In this document: piece after piece, positions 10,075 through 19,284 of the stretch
Layout: every line of letters starts with the position of its first letter
Position numbering within the stretch: position 1 is the first letter of the stretch
The notes under the pieces: generated by a model
What the model was told of the DNA's origin: nothing
Database searches by the model: none
Seen by the model: only the letters and a program-made list of their open reading frames with translations
Translations under genes and position numbers: made by a program
NCBI RefSeq assembly: GCF_024758005.1
Contig: NZ_CP103288.1
Span: 1,116,001-1,180,000, forward strand
Direction of reading: 5' to 3'
DNA length: 64,000 bases
Origin: Pseudarthrobacter sp. NS4
GTDB taxonomy: Bacteria > Actinomycetota > Actinomycetes > Actinomycetales > Micrococcaceae

Positions 10075-11454
10075 GTGCACCACACTGTTACCGTGAGCAA
10101 CAGACCCCGGACTGCCCTGGCCGTCGCCGGTCTCAGCCTGGGCACGGCGCTGAACCCCCTGAACTCCTCGATGATCGCCGTGGCCCTGGTGGTGCTCCGC
10201 GCCGACTTCGGGCTCGACGTTGCCGCGGTGACATGGGTGGTCACGTCCTTCTATCTCGCCTCGGCCGCGGGCCAGCCCGTGATGGGCAGGCTGGCAGACC
10301 GGTTCGGTCCCCGCCGGATGTTTATGCTCGGCATGGTGCTGGTGGCCGTCACCTGCGCGCTCGCTCCGCTGGCCCCAAACTTTGCCTTGCTCTGCGTCGC
10401 GCGGGCGGTGATGGCGCTGGGAACGGCCACCGCCTATCCCAGTGCGGTAGTGATGGTGGGTGCCATAGCCCACCGCGCCGGGGTGGAGTCGGCCCGTCCG
10501 CTGGGGCGGCTGCAGATGGCCAACACGTCGGCAGCGGCCGTCGGGCCCGTCGTCGGCGGCCTGCTGGTGAGTTTCGTGGGCTGGGAGGCACTCTTCCTGG
10601 TCAACGTGCCGCTGGCGCTGGCCGCGCTGCTGATCGTGCGGCAGGCGGCCCCGCCGGACGAAGCCCGCGAACGGGGGAGTGTTGCCGCGCTCCTGCGGGA
10701 CTCGGACATTCCCGGCATCCTGGCGTTCGTCGTCGCCCTTCTGCTCGTGATGATGGCCGCACTGAATGTGGCCCCCGGATACCGCTGGTGGATGCTGGCT
10801 GTCGGAACCGGGATTGCCGCCGTGTTTGCCTGGCGCGAACTCCGCTTCAACCGGCCGTTCCTGGACCTGAGGCTGCTCGGGCGGAACCGGCCGCTGTTGC
10901 TGGTGTACCTGGGCTTCGCGGTGTTCAGCAGTGTCTACTACTTTGTCTTCTTCGGCCTGCCCCAGCTGCTGCAGGAAGCCGGCGGCTACGATCCAGGCGT
11001 CGTAGGCCTGCTGATGCTTCCCCTCGCCACCGTGTCCGTCGTAGCCACCCCGTGGGCGGTCAGGGCGATGGGAAGGTTCGGCGTGCGGAGCGTGCTGCTT
11101 GCCGGCGTCGTCCTCCTCACCGCGGTGGCTGCCCTGATGTGGCTGCTGACCGGAAGCCTGGCTATTCCGCTGGTGGCAGTGCTCACAGCGCTGATGGGGA
11201 TTCCGTACGGGACGGTGGCCATCGCCTCGAATCAGGGAATGTTCGTCTCCACCCGGCCGCAGGAGCGCGGGGTCGCGGCGGGCATCTACCAGACCTGCCG
11301 GTACGTTGGTGCCATCGCCGCCACGGTAATGATCGGCGTCTTTGCCAGCACCGGCGTGGACCAGGCGAGCTGGGCGCGCATGGTCATCGCCATGCTGATC
11401 CTGTGCGCAGTGACGTTCGGTGTGAGCCTTCTGTGGCGGCAGCGCGAACCGTAG
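10075..11454 (+). CDS. MFS transporter, DHA2-like drug exporter
   Basis: This protein of about 459 residues has 12-14 hydrophobic segments. The MFS motif between TM2 and TM3 is GRLADRFGPRRMF, and motif C-like glycine-rich segments follow ('AVGPVVGGLLVSFVGWEALF'). The family exports drugs or metabolites by proton antiport across the cytoplasmic membrane. An alternative GTG start at 10093 removes six residues; neither start has a clear ribosome-binding site, so the mRNA may be leaderless. It is followed by a small membrane protein gene 59 bp downstream. The substrate cannot be predicted. Confidence 0.88.
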   Translation: MHHTVTVSNRPRTALAVAGLSLGTALNPLNSSMIAVALVVLRADFGLDVAAVTWVVTSFYLASAAGQPVMGRLADRFGPRRMFMLGMVLVAVTCALAPLAPNFALLCVARAVMALGTATAYPSAVVMVGAIAHRAGVESARPLGRLQMANTSAAAVGPVVGGLLVSFVGWEALFLVNVPLALAALLIVRQAAPPDEARERGSVAALLRDSDIPGILAFVVALLLVMMAALNVAPGYRWWMLAVGTGIAAVFAWRELRFNRPFLDLRLLGRNRPLLLVYLGFAVFSSVYYFVFFGLPQLLQEAGGYDPGVVGLLMLPLATVSVVATPWAVRAMGRFGVRSVLLAGVVLLTAVAALMWLLTGSLAIPLVAVLTALMGIPYGTVAIASNQGMFVSTRPQERGVAAGIYQTCRYVGAIAATVMIGVFASTGVDQASWARMVIAMLILCAVTFGVSLLWRQREP

Positions 11455-11513
11455 GCCGCGCGGTGTTACGACGATCCCGGACAACCGACCGCGGGTGGGT
11501 TTATCGTGGAGGG

Positions 11514-11729
11514 ATGGACAATCCAAAGGTGCAGTTGTACCTGGATATCACCGCCAAAGGCCTTTGCCTGCTGGGCGTGGCGCTGATGATCTTCGGCCAG
11601 GGCGGATGGTTCTACGTGGGCGTCGCCACCGTGGTGCTGGGCGTCCTGTTCATCGGCGGCTCGCTGGTGGCCACGCGCAACCTGAGGCACCGGAGCTGGG
11701 ACGGGCGGAACCGGCCGTCAGCCGGATAG
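11514..11729 (+). CDS. small two-helix membrane protein, unknown function
   Basis: This is a 71-residue protein beginning MDNPKVQLYLDITAKG, with two hydrophobic stretches (about residues 15-30 and 35-52) and a basic C-terminus. GGAGG lies 3-7 nt upstream of ATG 11514. It lies on the same strand as the MFS gene and may be co-transcribed. I do not recognise a family. Normal codon use and hydrophobic organisation suggest it is a real gene. Confidence 0.7.
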   Translation: MDNPKVQLYLDITAKGLCLLGVALMIFGQGGWFYVGVATVVLGVLFIGGSLVATRNLRHRSWDGRNRPSAG

Positions 11730-11760
11730 TCGCCCATCCCCTCGCCGCCGTCGGCGATCC

Positions 11761-12513
11761 TCACGTATACATCAGCGACCCGGGCGTGGTCAGCTTTTCA
11801 CCGGTTTCCAGCCACGTCTTGAGGCCGGAGAGGATCATGGGCCAGCCGCCGTAGAGCTGTTCGTTGGCTCCTTCGCGGAGGTCGCTGTGCGTGACGGTGA
11901 GGCGGCAGGAATCACCCACGGGCTCGATATCCCACGTGACCTTGGAGGTTCCCTCGGCCTTGACGTCCTCGCCCCACAGGGCGCGCATGGTCTGGACGAG
12001 CCGGCGGGGCGGGTCCACTTCCAGGTTCTCGCCTTCGCCAAGGGGCGCTCCGGCTTTGACGTTGTTCATGGTGAAGCTGCCGCCCGGGGTCCAGTCCGAC
12101 TCGATGGTGTTCCCGAACTGGTACTTGCTGCGGATTTCACTGTCTGTGATGGCTTCCCAGAGCCGCTCCGGTGTGGTCTTGATGTAGATTTCGAAGATCT
12201 TTTCCATGGGACTTTCCAATCTGGATTTGAGGTCGCTGAGGCCAGCGGCCCATGGTTCTGCATATTTGCTCACCCACCGGTCGTGGACGAGCCGGATGGG
12301 TACCGGGTTCAGGAAGTGCAGCTTTTCACGCCCGCGACGGCGGGACACCACCAGGCCTGCATCCTCCAGCAGCCGGAGGTGCTTGGCAATCCCGAACCGG
12401 GTCATGTCGAACCGTGCCTCGAGCGCACTCAGTGTCTGGCCGTCCTCGCGGAACAGCTCATCGAGCAGGTCCCGGCGGGTGGGGTCGGAGAGTGCCTTGA
12501 ACACGTCGTCCAT
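11761..12513 (-). CDS. ArsR-type regulator fused to SRPBCC/AHSA1 domain
   Basis: This 250-residue protein has two domains. Residues 1-~100 form an ArsR winged helix ('ALSDPTRRDLLDELF', then 'MTRFGIAKHLRLLEDAGLVV' as recognition helix and wing). Residues ~110-250 form an AHSA1-type START-like ligand-binding domain ('YIKTTPERLWEAITDSE', 'GGWPMILSGLKTWLETG'). These are often two adjacent genes (arsR plus AHSA1); here they are one chain. The sensor domain probably binds a hydrophobic ligand and controls DNA binding. ATG 12513 is 15 bp from a perfect palindrome (12528-12543), so autoregulation is likely. The MscS gene ends 44 bp upstream. Confidence 0.9.
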   Translation of the reverse strand: MDDVFKALSDPTRRDLLDELFREDGQTLSALEARFDMTRFGIAKHLRLLEDAGLVVSRRRGREKLHFLNPVPIRLVHDRWVSKYAEPWAAGLSDLKSRLESPMEKIFEIYIKTTPERLWEAITDSEIRSKYQFGNTIESDWTPGGSFTMNNVKAGAPLGEGENLEVDPPRRLVQTMRALWGEDVKAEGTSKVTWDIEPVGDSCRLTVTHSDLREGANEQLYGGWPMILSGLKTWLETGEKLTTPGSLMYT

Positions 12514-12527
12514 GGCTCCAATGATAG

Positions 12528-12543
12528 GTGACCAAATGGTCAC
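12528..12543. promoter_or_regulatory. operator palindrome of the ArsR-SRPBCC regulator
   Basis: GTGACCA-AA-TGGTCAC is a perfect inverted repeat of 7-bp arms with a 2-bp centre, lying 15-30 bp upstream of the regulator's ATG. ArsR-family repressors bind 12-2-12-type or shorter palindromes in exactly this place. The position is seen directly; the binding is inferred. Confidence 0.65.
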
Positions 12544-12556
12544 ATAACAAGCGGTC

Positions 12557-13792
12557 CTAGTTCTTTGATGCCAAGGTTCTGTCGCGGTCCTCGAATACCT
12601 CGTCACCGGGGCCGGTGAAGGCGCGGGAGCGTTCCACCGCCTCGATGGATCCGGTGAAGAGCTGGGACTCGTGCGGGTCGGCCGGCGGCCGGGCACCGCT
12701 GGCTGCGGGTGAACCCAGCCCGCGCAAAGGTGCCTTGCGCTGGGCGGTGGAGCCGCCGTCGGACACTGCATGTTCCCAGCGCTGGTGGGGCAGGGCCTGC
12801 GGATGGCCCTGCTGCAGGAACGTGACCATCGCCTCGCGGATCAGGCAGCGCAGGTCAAAGAGCGCCGCACTGTCCGCGGCACTGACGAGGATGCGGACCC
12901 GGACGTAGCCGCCGGTGGCGTCGATGATCTGCAGGACGCCCACGCGCTCGTCCCACAGCCCGGTGCCGGACAGGACTCGGCGCAGCTCGGCACGCATGTC
13001 CTCCACGGGGGCGCGCCAGTCGAGGTCGAACTCCACCGTACCCATCACCTCGGACTGGCGGCGGGTCCAGTTCTCGAAGGGCGTAGTGGTGAAGTAGGTG
13101 GAAGGCAGGATCAGGCGGCGGTCGTCCCAGATGTGCACCACCACGTACGTGAGGGTGATTTCCTCGATCCGGCCCCACTCCTTCTGGACCACCACGACGT
13201 CGTCCACGCGGATGGCGTCGGTAAAGGCCAGCTGCATGCCGGCGAACACGTTCACCAGCGACGTCTGGGCAGCCAGGCCCGCGACGATTGAAATCACGCC
13301 GGCGGAAGCCAGCAGCCCGGCACCCAGCGCCTGAATCGCCGGGAACGTCAGCATCACGGACCCGACGGCGAGCACCACCACCAGTGCCACGGCGATCCGC
13401 CGGGCCAGGATCATCTGCGTCCGCAGCCGCCGCGCCCGCCGGTTATCCGCCACGTCCACGCTGTGCCGGCCCAGCACCACCGCTTCCACGATGAGCAGCA
13501 CCGCTACGGCCAGCCAGGCGAGGGAACCGATGAGTGCAATCAGCAGGAAATGGTCGACGGCGCCGTGCCAGCTTCCGGCGGAGGCCGTCAGCCCCAGCGC
13601 CACCCGGATGCCGATCAGGCACAGGGCCAGCCTCAGCGGCTGGCGTGCCACCCGGGAGGTAGCCTGCAGTTCCGGGCGTTTGCGGTTGAGGCGGAGGACC
13701 AGCTTGCGGAGCAGCCAGGACAGGATCAGTCCTGCGGCCACCGCCATCGTCACAGCGAGAAAGGGCATGGCGGGATGAAGTAGGTCTTGCAT
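12557..13792 (-). CDS. MscS-family mechanosensitive ion channel
   Basis: This 411-residue protein has four or five N-terminal membrane segments, then the pore-lining helix 'LGAGLLASAGVISIVAGLAA' at about residues 156-175, the MscS signature. The cytoplasmic beta domain follows: 'DAIRVDDVVVVQKEWGRIEEI'-type sequence and RRLILPSTYF. The channel opens under membrane tension to release solutes on osmotic downshock. The last ~70 residues are low-complexity and charged. The start at ATG 13792 has AAAGG almost touching it, so initiation may be weak or the start may differ. The ArsR-SRPBCC gene follows on the same strand but with its own operator. Confidence 0.92.
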   Translation of the reverse strand: MQDLLHPAMPFLAVTMAVAAGLILSWLLRKLVLRLNRKRPELQATSRVARQPLRLALCLIGIRVALGLTASAGSWHGAVDHFLLIALIGSLAWLAVAVLLIVEAVVLGRHSVDVADNRRARRLRTQMILARRIAVALVVVLAVGSVMLTFPAIQALGAGLLASAGVISIVAGLAAQTSLVNVFAGMQLAFTDAIRVDDVVVVQKEWGRIEEITLTYVVVHIWDDRRLILPSTYFTTTPFENWTRRQSEVMGTVEFDLDWRAPVEDMRAELRRVLSGTGLWDERVGVLQIIDATGGYVRVRILVSAADSAALFDLRCLIREAMVTFLQQGHPQALPHQRWEHAVSDGGSTAQRKAPLRGLGSPAASGARPPADPHESQLFTGSIEAVERSRAFTGPGDEVFEDRDRTLASKN

Positions 13793-13968
13793 CCTTTAAC
13801 GACTATCAAGATGCTGCGGAGGGCTGAAATCGGGAGCGGCGGTGGCGTGTCCGGCCCGTTTCGATGCTTCCCCGCGCTCCAGACGTCGCTGAACGTCGAG
13901 TGTGCACGGAACCATCGAAACGGCCAACAACAGCGCCGCATAATCCAGCACCTGCGAGGATGGGCTGC

Positions 13969-14952
13969 ATGCTGCCTTTGAGTCATATTGCGAATGTGCG
14001 GAAGACGGTCGACGACGAGTGGCGCTCGCCGGTCGCGGACGCCGTGGGCGAGCGTTGGGGCATTCCCGACGGCAACCTCCGCTTCTGGCGGTCATCCGCG
14101 GCCCACGTGTTCGTCCTTCCGCCCGGCGGGGACGCACGCGGCGTGCTGTACGCCCGCTTCGCTCCGACGGACCGGCCCTCCGGGTGGAACCTGGAGCGGG
14201 GCGCACGCCTCCATGCCCGGCTTAGCGAGGCAGGTGCCCCGGTGGCCAGCCTGGTCCGATCTCCGTCCGGGCGTGCTGTCGAGCGGGTCAAGACACCTGT
14301 CGGTGAGATGGTGGCCTGCGTGCTCCAGCGGGTCGACGGGGAGGAACTGGACCTGGATGAGCTCGACCCGGACCGTGCAACGGCCTGGGGAACGGCGCTT
14401 GCCGGGTTTCACCAAAAGGCCGGGGACGCAGCCCAGGAGGTGCTGCCGCCGTCGGACCCTTTTGCACTGCTGGCCGGACATGAGGCGGACGGCGAACTCG
14501 CAGAGGCGGCGCGGGTGCTGGGAAAGGTGCCTCGCCAAGAGCCGGCCCCGCTGGTCGTCGGCCACGGGGATTTCGAGCTGGACGACCTGCGCTGGCATGC
14601 GCGAAAGCCCACCTGCTTTGACCTGGACGAATCCGGCGTTATGCCCGCAGCTGCCGACGTGGCCTCTGCCGTGCGGGACCTCCTGGGGCCGAGGCCCGGC
14701 TCGCCACGGCACCCCGAACTGCTGAGTGCGTTCCTCGATGGCTATCGGAGGACAACAGGCCATTCAATTAGTCCGGAGGACCTCCTGCTGCACCGGGCGG
14801 CCTTCGCCGCCCAGCAACTGGCCCAAGCGCCGGCCGTGATGGATGTGGAGCTCGACGGCGGGGGCTGGCTGAGCGGCCTGGCCGCCTCACTGACCCGGCA
14901 CTACGCGGAACAGCGCGCCATCGTGCTGGCGACTGCGGACGTGATGGGTTAG
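13969..14952 (+). CDS. aminoglycoside-phosphotransferase-fold kinase-like protein
   Basis: This 327-residue protein has the phosphotransferase (APH/choline kinase) fold. The catalytic-loop Brenner motif reads VVGHGDFELDDLRW, with the usual Asn four residues after the catalytic Asp replaced by Asp, and the metal-binding loop reads CFDLDESG. The family phosphorylates small hydroxylated substrates; nothing here shows which one. Start ATG 13969 has GAGGA 8 bases upstream and is preferred to ATG 13960 and to longer versions. It ends in a 4-bp overlap with the stop of the convergent MFS gene. Confidence 0.82.
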   Translation: MLPLSHIANVRKTVDDEWRSPVADAVGERWGIPDGNLRFWRSSAAHVFVLPPGGDARGVLYARFAPTDRPSGWNLERGARLHARLSEAGAPVASLVRSPSGRAVERVKTPVGEMVACVLQRVDGEELDLDELDPDRATAWGTALAGFHQKAGDAAQEVLPPSDPFALLAGHEADGELAEAARVLGKVPRQEPAPLVVGHGDFELDDLRWHARKPTCFDLDESGVMPAAADVASAVRDLLGPRPGSPRHPELLSAFLDGYRRTTGHSISPEDLLLHRAAFAAQQLAQAPAVMDVELDGGGWLSGLAASLTRHYAEQRAIVLATADVMG

Positions 14953-16205
14953 GCGCTCTCGTCGACCTTCTCCGGAACGGGCCGCGGCTCCAGCCAGACC
15001 TGTTCCCGCGGTCCCGGCGGGTACGCGTACTTCTTGCCCGCAAGGGTAATCACCAGGGCGGCCACCACCGGCAGGGCAGCGGCGACGGGGACCAGCAGTG
15101 CCCCGCCGGTTACCAGCGCCGCGGAGCCGTAGAGGGCGCCGATGGTGATGCCCAGCTGGATGGTGAGCACTGTGAGGCCGTTGGCCGCCTCCCGGTACTC
15201 GCCGCCGGCCCGGAGGATGGCGGACTGGTTGTAGATGCCGATCGCCCCCATACCCGCACCCCAGACCGTCATCAGCACCAGGGCGGCCGGAAGGTTACCC
15301 ACCGCCAGCGGCAACAGGAACATCGAGACGGCGATGGCCGCCGTCGTGATCAGCAGCGAACGGCGCGGGTGCGAGTCCACGGTGAGGCCTGCCACCCAGA
15401 TGCCCAGCAGGCCCGAGGCGCCCAGGACGGTGAGGGAGAGGCTGATGGCGTAGTCCGGGAGCCCCGCTTCGCGGACAAACGGCGCGATGTACGTGAACAG
15501 CGCGAAGTGGGCAAGGATCAGCAGCGGCCACGCGATGGCCACCGCCTTAACGCCCCGTTCGGCAACCGCACGGCGGAGTGACGGGCGGACGGCGCCGGAA
15601 ATGCGCTGCACGCGCGGCAGGAGGAAAAACGCCAGGACCGTCAGGAGCAGTCCGAACCCTGCCAGCACCAGGAACGCAGCCCTCCAGCCGAGGAGACCGC
15701 CCAGTGCAGTGCCAACCGGTGCGCCGATGGCCAGGCCCAGGCTGTTGCCGCTGAAGACGATCGCCAGGGCCTTGCCCACCTTGTTCGGCGGGACCAGCCT
15801 GGTCACAAACGGTGCCATGGTTGTCCACAGCAGCCCATGCGCCAGGCCGCCCACCAGCCGGGCGATCATCGCCGTCGTAAAGTCCGGGGCGAGCCCCACC
15901 CACGCATTGCTGGCCGCGAAAGTCAGCACGAGCCCTACCAGCAGGGTGTGCCGGGGTATCCCTGCCAGCAGCCTGGCGGCCGGAATCACCGTCACAACAA
16001 TGACGGCGGCATAGGCAGCAGCCAGGTAGCCGGCCACCGGCTCGGACACGTTTAGGCCCGCGCTGATCTGCGGCAGCAGCCCCGACGGAAGGAGTTCGGT
16101 GGTGATGGCGGTGAAGGCGATGGTAGCCAGGACCACCAGGGCGGCATACGGAAAACGGGCAGGTGCCGGCGCGGAAATCGCGGAAGACATGGGGGAAGGA
16201 TCCAT
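14949..16205 (-). CDS. MFS transporter, DHA1/AraJ-like
   Basis: This 418-residue 12-TM exporter starts its first helix at 'YAALVVLATIAFTAITTELL' (about residues 19-38), typical of the AraJ/Cmx branch that exports sugars, arabinose-like compounds or chloramphenicol. TM4-5 has 'RLVGGLAHGLLWTTMAPFVT', where the family often has a conserved Arg and His. Two starts are possible, ATG 16205 and ATG 16190; neither has a strong ribosome-binding site. The substrate is unknown. Confidence 0.88.
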   Translation of the reverse strand: MDPSPMSSAISAPAPARFPYAALVVLATIAFTAITTELLPSGLLPQISAGLNVSEPVAGYLAAAYAAVIVVTVIPAARLLAGIPRHTLLVGLVLTFAASNAWVGLAPDFTTAMIARLVGGLAHGLLWTTMAPFVTRLVPPNKVGKALAIVFSGNSLGLAIGAPVGTALGGLLGWRAAFLVLAGFGLLLTVLAFFLLPRVQRISGAVRPSLRRAVAERGVKAVAIAWPLLILAHFALFTYIAPFVREAGLPDYAISLSLTVLGASGLLGIWVAGLTVDSHPRRSLLITTAAIAVSMFLLPLAVGNLPAALVLMTVWGAGMGAIGIYNQSAILRAGGEYREAANGLTVLTIQLGITIGALYGSAALVTGGALLVPVAAALPVVAALVITLAGKKYAYPPGPREQVWLEPRPVPEKVDESA

Positions 16206-16460
16206 TCAAGGGGAGGGGTGGAACGCGGCGTTGCTGGCCGGACAAATTCCTCCCTTAAATTTACAGGATCGCGCCCCCTGGAAATGACGCAATTGGTCCT
16301 CGGCGAGGGGTCCGCACAGTGGGCAGAGCATTTGCCGGTGTGGGGTCAGCCAGTACGTTGGTACAGGAAGTACAGGACCCGTGCGAGCCGGCCGGGCACC
16401 ACCACCAAGGGAAGGCGACATGGACGTTTTTGGACTTGCAGTGAAGCTGGTGGTTGCAGC

Positions 16461-17393
16461 GTGACGGCCCGGTTGCGGGTGTCCCTGCCCGATGAGAATC
16501 TGCTGGACGCGCTGGAGCCCATTGACGGCGTCGAGTTCGCTCTTTGGGACCTGACCGGTCCCGCTCCGGAGGGGCGCTTTGACCTTTTGGTACCTGCGTA
16601 TATGGGCAAGCCGGCCGCGTTGGCCGCATTGGACGGCGTCGAGGTCGGGCTGGTCCAGAGCCAGTCGATCGGGTACGACGGCGTCGCGGACGTTCTGCCC
16701 GAAGGTTGCGTTTTCGCCAACGCGGCAGGGGTCCATGAGACGTCGACGGCGGAGCTTGCGTTGGGCATGATGATCGCCAGCCAGCGCGGGATCCCGGATT
16801 TCGTCCGGAACCAGGCCGGCGGCACGTGGGACAACACCCAGCGCCCCAGCCTGGCGGACCGGCGCGTACTGCTGGTGGGCTACGGGGGAGTGGGCAAGGC
16901 CATCGAGGCACGGCTGCTGCCTTTCGAAGCCCACGTTACGCGTATGGCCAGCCGGGAGCGCAGGGACTCCACCGGAACGATCTACGGGACTGACGCGCTG
17001 TACGAGCAACTGCCGCTGCACGAGATCGTGGTGGTCAGCGTTCCCCTCAGCGAGGAGACAGAACAGCTGGTGGATGCCAAGTTCCTGGCCGCAATGCCGG
17101 ACGGTGCGCTGCTGGTGAACGTTGCCCGTGGTCCGGTTGCTGACACCGAGGCCCTCCTGGCCGAGACCTCCTCGGGCCGGCTCCGCGCTGCCTTGGATGT
17201 CACGGACCCGGAACCCCTGCCGGCAGGCCACCCGCTGTGGACCACGCCCGGCGTGCTGATCACTCCGCACGTGGGCGGGGCGAGTTCGGCGATGTTCCCG
17301 CGGATGGTGCGGCTGATCAAGAAGCAGATCGGACTGCTGCTTGAGGGCAAAGAGCCGGTGAACATAGTGCTGGGCGGGTCGTCCCGAGACTAA
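16461..17393 (+). CDS. D-2-hydroxyacid dehydrogenase (NAD-binding)
   Basis: This 310-residue protein of the D-isomer-specific 2-hydroxyacid dehydrogenase family reduces a 2-keto acid to a D-2-hydroxy acid. Visible motifs: HETSTAELALGMMIA before the Rossmann domain, the cofactor loop VGYGGVGKAIEARL, the catalytic Arg in LLVNVARGPV, the Asp/Glu in DVTDPEPLPAGHPLW and the catalytic His in ITPHVGGAS. GTG 16461 gives the family's normal length. The frame is open 240 bp further upstream without homology. No strong ribosome-binding site is seen, so the mRNA may be leaderless. Confidence 0.92.
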   Translation: MTARLRVSLPDENLLDALEPIDGVEFALWDLTGPAPEGRFDLLVPAYMGKPAALAALDGVEVGLVQSQSIGYDGVADVLPEGCVFANAAGVHETSTAELALGMMIASQRGIPDFVRNQAGGTWDNTQRPSLADRRVLLVGYGGVGKAIEARLLPFEAHVTRMASRERRDSTGTIYGTDALYEQLPLHEIVVVSVPLSEETEQLVDAKFLAAMPDGALLVNVARGPVADTEALLAETSSGRLRAALDVTDPEPLPAGHPLWTTPGVLITPHVGGASSAMFPRMVRLIKKQIGLLLEGKEPVNIVLGGSSRD

Positions 17394-17461
17394 GTCCTGC
17401 GGTTAGCCGCCGGCGGTGCGGCAACCTGTTCAGGGGTGGCCCCGGCTCCTAAGCTGAGGCC

Positions 17462-17929
17462 ATGTCCTCTTTTGAAGTCCGCCGCAGCGCGGTCATCCCC
17501 GCCCCCGCCGAAGAGATCTTTCCGCTGGTCAACAGCTTCCACGAGTGGACCAGGTGGTCCCCATGGGAGTCCGTGGATCCCGGCATGAGCCGGCGCTACT
17601 ATGGCCCGGATTCCGGCGTGGGGGCCGGTTATGAATGGAGCGGCAACCGCAAAGCAGGCAGCGGCACCATGGAGATCGTGGAGTCAATTTCACCCAGCTC
17701 CATCATGATCACGCTGCAGTTCACCCGGCCCTTCAAGGCCCTGAACCCGACCACCTTCACGTTCACCCCGGTCCAGGGCGGCACGGAGGTCACCTGGCTG
17801 ATGACCGGCGAGAACAAGGGGGCGGCCAAGGTGTTTGCCCTCTTTATGAATATGGACAAATTGGTGGGCTCCGACTTTGAGCGCGGCCTCAAGTCCCTGG
17901 CTTCGGCTGTGTCCGCCAGGAAGAGCTGA
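17462..17929 (+). CDS. SRPBCC family protein (polyketide cyclase/START-like)
   Basis: This 155-residue single-domain START-like protein has the N-terminal 'VIPAPAEEIFPLVNSFHEW' signature and a central 'WSPWESVDPGMSRRYYGPDS' stretch, typical of the polyketide_cyc2-type SRPBCC proteins. The fold makes a hydrophobic pocket for ligand binding. No enzymatic residue can be named. It lies 68 bp after the dehydrogenase gene on the same strand and may be part of the same transcript. Confidence 0.88.
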   Translation: MSSFEVRRSAVIPAPAEEIFPLVNSFHEWTRWSPWESVDPGMSRRYYGPDSGVGAGYEWSGNRKAGSGTMEIVESISPSSIMITLQFTRPFKALNPTTFTFTPVQGGTEVTWLMTGENKGAAKVFALFMNMDKLVGSDFERGLKSLASAVSARKS

Positions 17930-18024
17930 GCCTGATGGCGGGCATCGTTGACCACTCCGTCGCCGGCCTGCCCGCCCTGAAGCTGACGCAACGGCGGAAG
18001 TCCCGCGCCGCCGTCGTACGTTCC

Positions 18025-19284
18025 TTAGACAGCGGGTTCGCGCTTTCCGCTGAAGGCGATCAGGAGGGCGCCCCGGAAGGTCAGCCGGCTCCTCCTGCTG
18101 ACCACGATCACGGCGGCCAGCCCGGTCAGAAGGACCACGATGCCGCCGAAGGCCACGGCCCAGCGCGCCCCGAATTCGCCGGCGATCCAGCCCATCAGGG
18201 GCGCACCCACGGCGGTCCCGCCCTGCAGGATGGCCAGGTACAGTGCCAGCACACGGCCGCGGAACTGCGGTTCCACCGAGAGCTGGATGCTGGTGTTGCA
18301 GCTGTTCAGGAACGTGATGGAGGCCAGGCCTACAGGGATCAGGACGGCCGCGTAGAGCCAGAACGACGGTGACACGCTGCCCAGCATTGTGAAGGCGCCG
18401 AGGCCCAGCGCCCCGCCGAGCAGGAACCGCAGCCGCGGTCCGGCCCTCCGCGCCGCGAGCAGGGCGCCGGCGAGGGTTCCGACGGCCATGATGGAGCCGA
18501 GGAGCCCGAACTCGCCCGCCCCTACACCGAACTCGGTGGTGGCCATCAGTGCGTTGGTGATGGGGAAGTTCATGCCGAAGGCACCCAGGATGCCCACCAG
18601 GACCATGATCAGCACCAGGTCCGGGCGGCGCCGCACGTAGTTCACGCCCTCGGCCACCTGGTGCTTGCCGCGTCCTGCCTGGGCGGCGGGGGCAAGCTCG
18701 GAGGTGCGGATGAGGAACAGGGAGATGATGACGGCGGCGTAGCTGGCCGCGTTGAGCAGGAAAACGGGACCGGTGCCCACCCAGGCGATGAGCACCCCGG
18801 CAACGGCGGGGCCGGTAAGCCGGGCGGTGTTGAAGGAGGCGGAGTTCAGGGCGACGGCGTTGGAGATGTTGTCCTGTCCCACCAGTTCGGAGACGAACGC
18901 CTGGCGGGCGGGGGCATCTATGGCGCTGGCGATTCCGAGGCAGAGGGCGGCGAGGTAGGCGTGCCAGAGTTGGGCGGAACCGGTGACCACCAGGAGTCCG
19001 ATGGCCAGTCCGGTCAGGCCCATGGCCAGCTGGGTCCAGAGCAGGATGACGCGTTTCCGGTAGCGGTCCGCGAGCACGCCGCCGTAGGGGCCCAGCAGCA
19101 GCATGGGCAGGAACTGCAGTCCCGTGGTGATGCCTACGGCGGCGCCGGAGTAGTTGGTGAGGACGGTCAGGACAAGCCAGTCCTGGGCAATCCGCTGCAT
19201 CCAGGTGCCGATGTTGGACACCAGGGCGCCGCCGGCCCAGATCCGGTAGTTGCGGTTCTCAAGTGCGCGGAACATGGCACTCAC
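18025..19284 (-). CDS. MFS transporter (MFS_3 type) coupled to MarR gene
   Basis: This 419-residue 12-TM exporter has the MFS_3 (enterobactin-exporter-like) pattern: 'NYRIWAGGALVSNIGTWMQR' at the N-terminus, 'LLLGPYGGVLADRYRKRVIL' between TM2 and TM3, and 'RLTGPAVAGVLIAWVGTGPV'. GTG 19284 is chosen because it overlaps the marR stop as GTGA, a coupling arrangement, with AGGAGA upstream; ATG 19275 is an alternative. As a MarR-exporter pair it probably expels the compound that the regulator senses. Confidence 0.92.
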   Translation of the reverse strand: MSAMFRALENRNYRIWAGGALVSNIGTWMQRIAQDWLVLTVLTNYSGAAVGITTGLQFLPMLLLGPYGGVLADRYRKRVILLWTQLAMGLTGLAIGLLVVTGSAQLWHAYLAALCLGIASAIDAPARQAFVSELVGQDNISNAVALNSASFNTARLTGPAVAGVLIAWVGTGPVFLLNAASYAAVIISLFLIRTSELAPAAQAGRGKHQVAEGVNYVRRRPDLVLIMVLVGILGAFGMNFPITNALMATTEFGVGAGEFGLLGSIMAVGTLAGALLAARRAGPRLRFLLGGALGLGAFTMLGSVSPSFWLYAAVLIPVGLASITFLNSCNTSIQLSVEPQFRGRVLALYLAILQGGTAVGAPLMGWIAGEFGARWAVAFGGIVVLLTGLAAVIVVSRRSRLTFRGALLIAFSGKREPAV

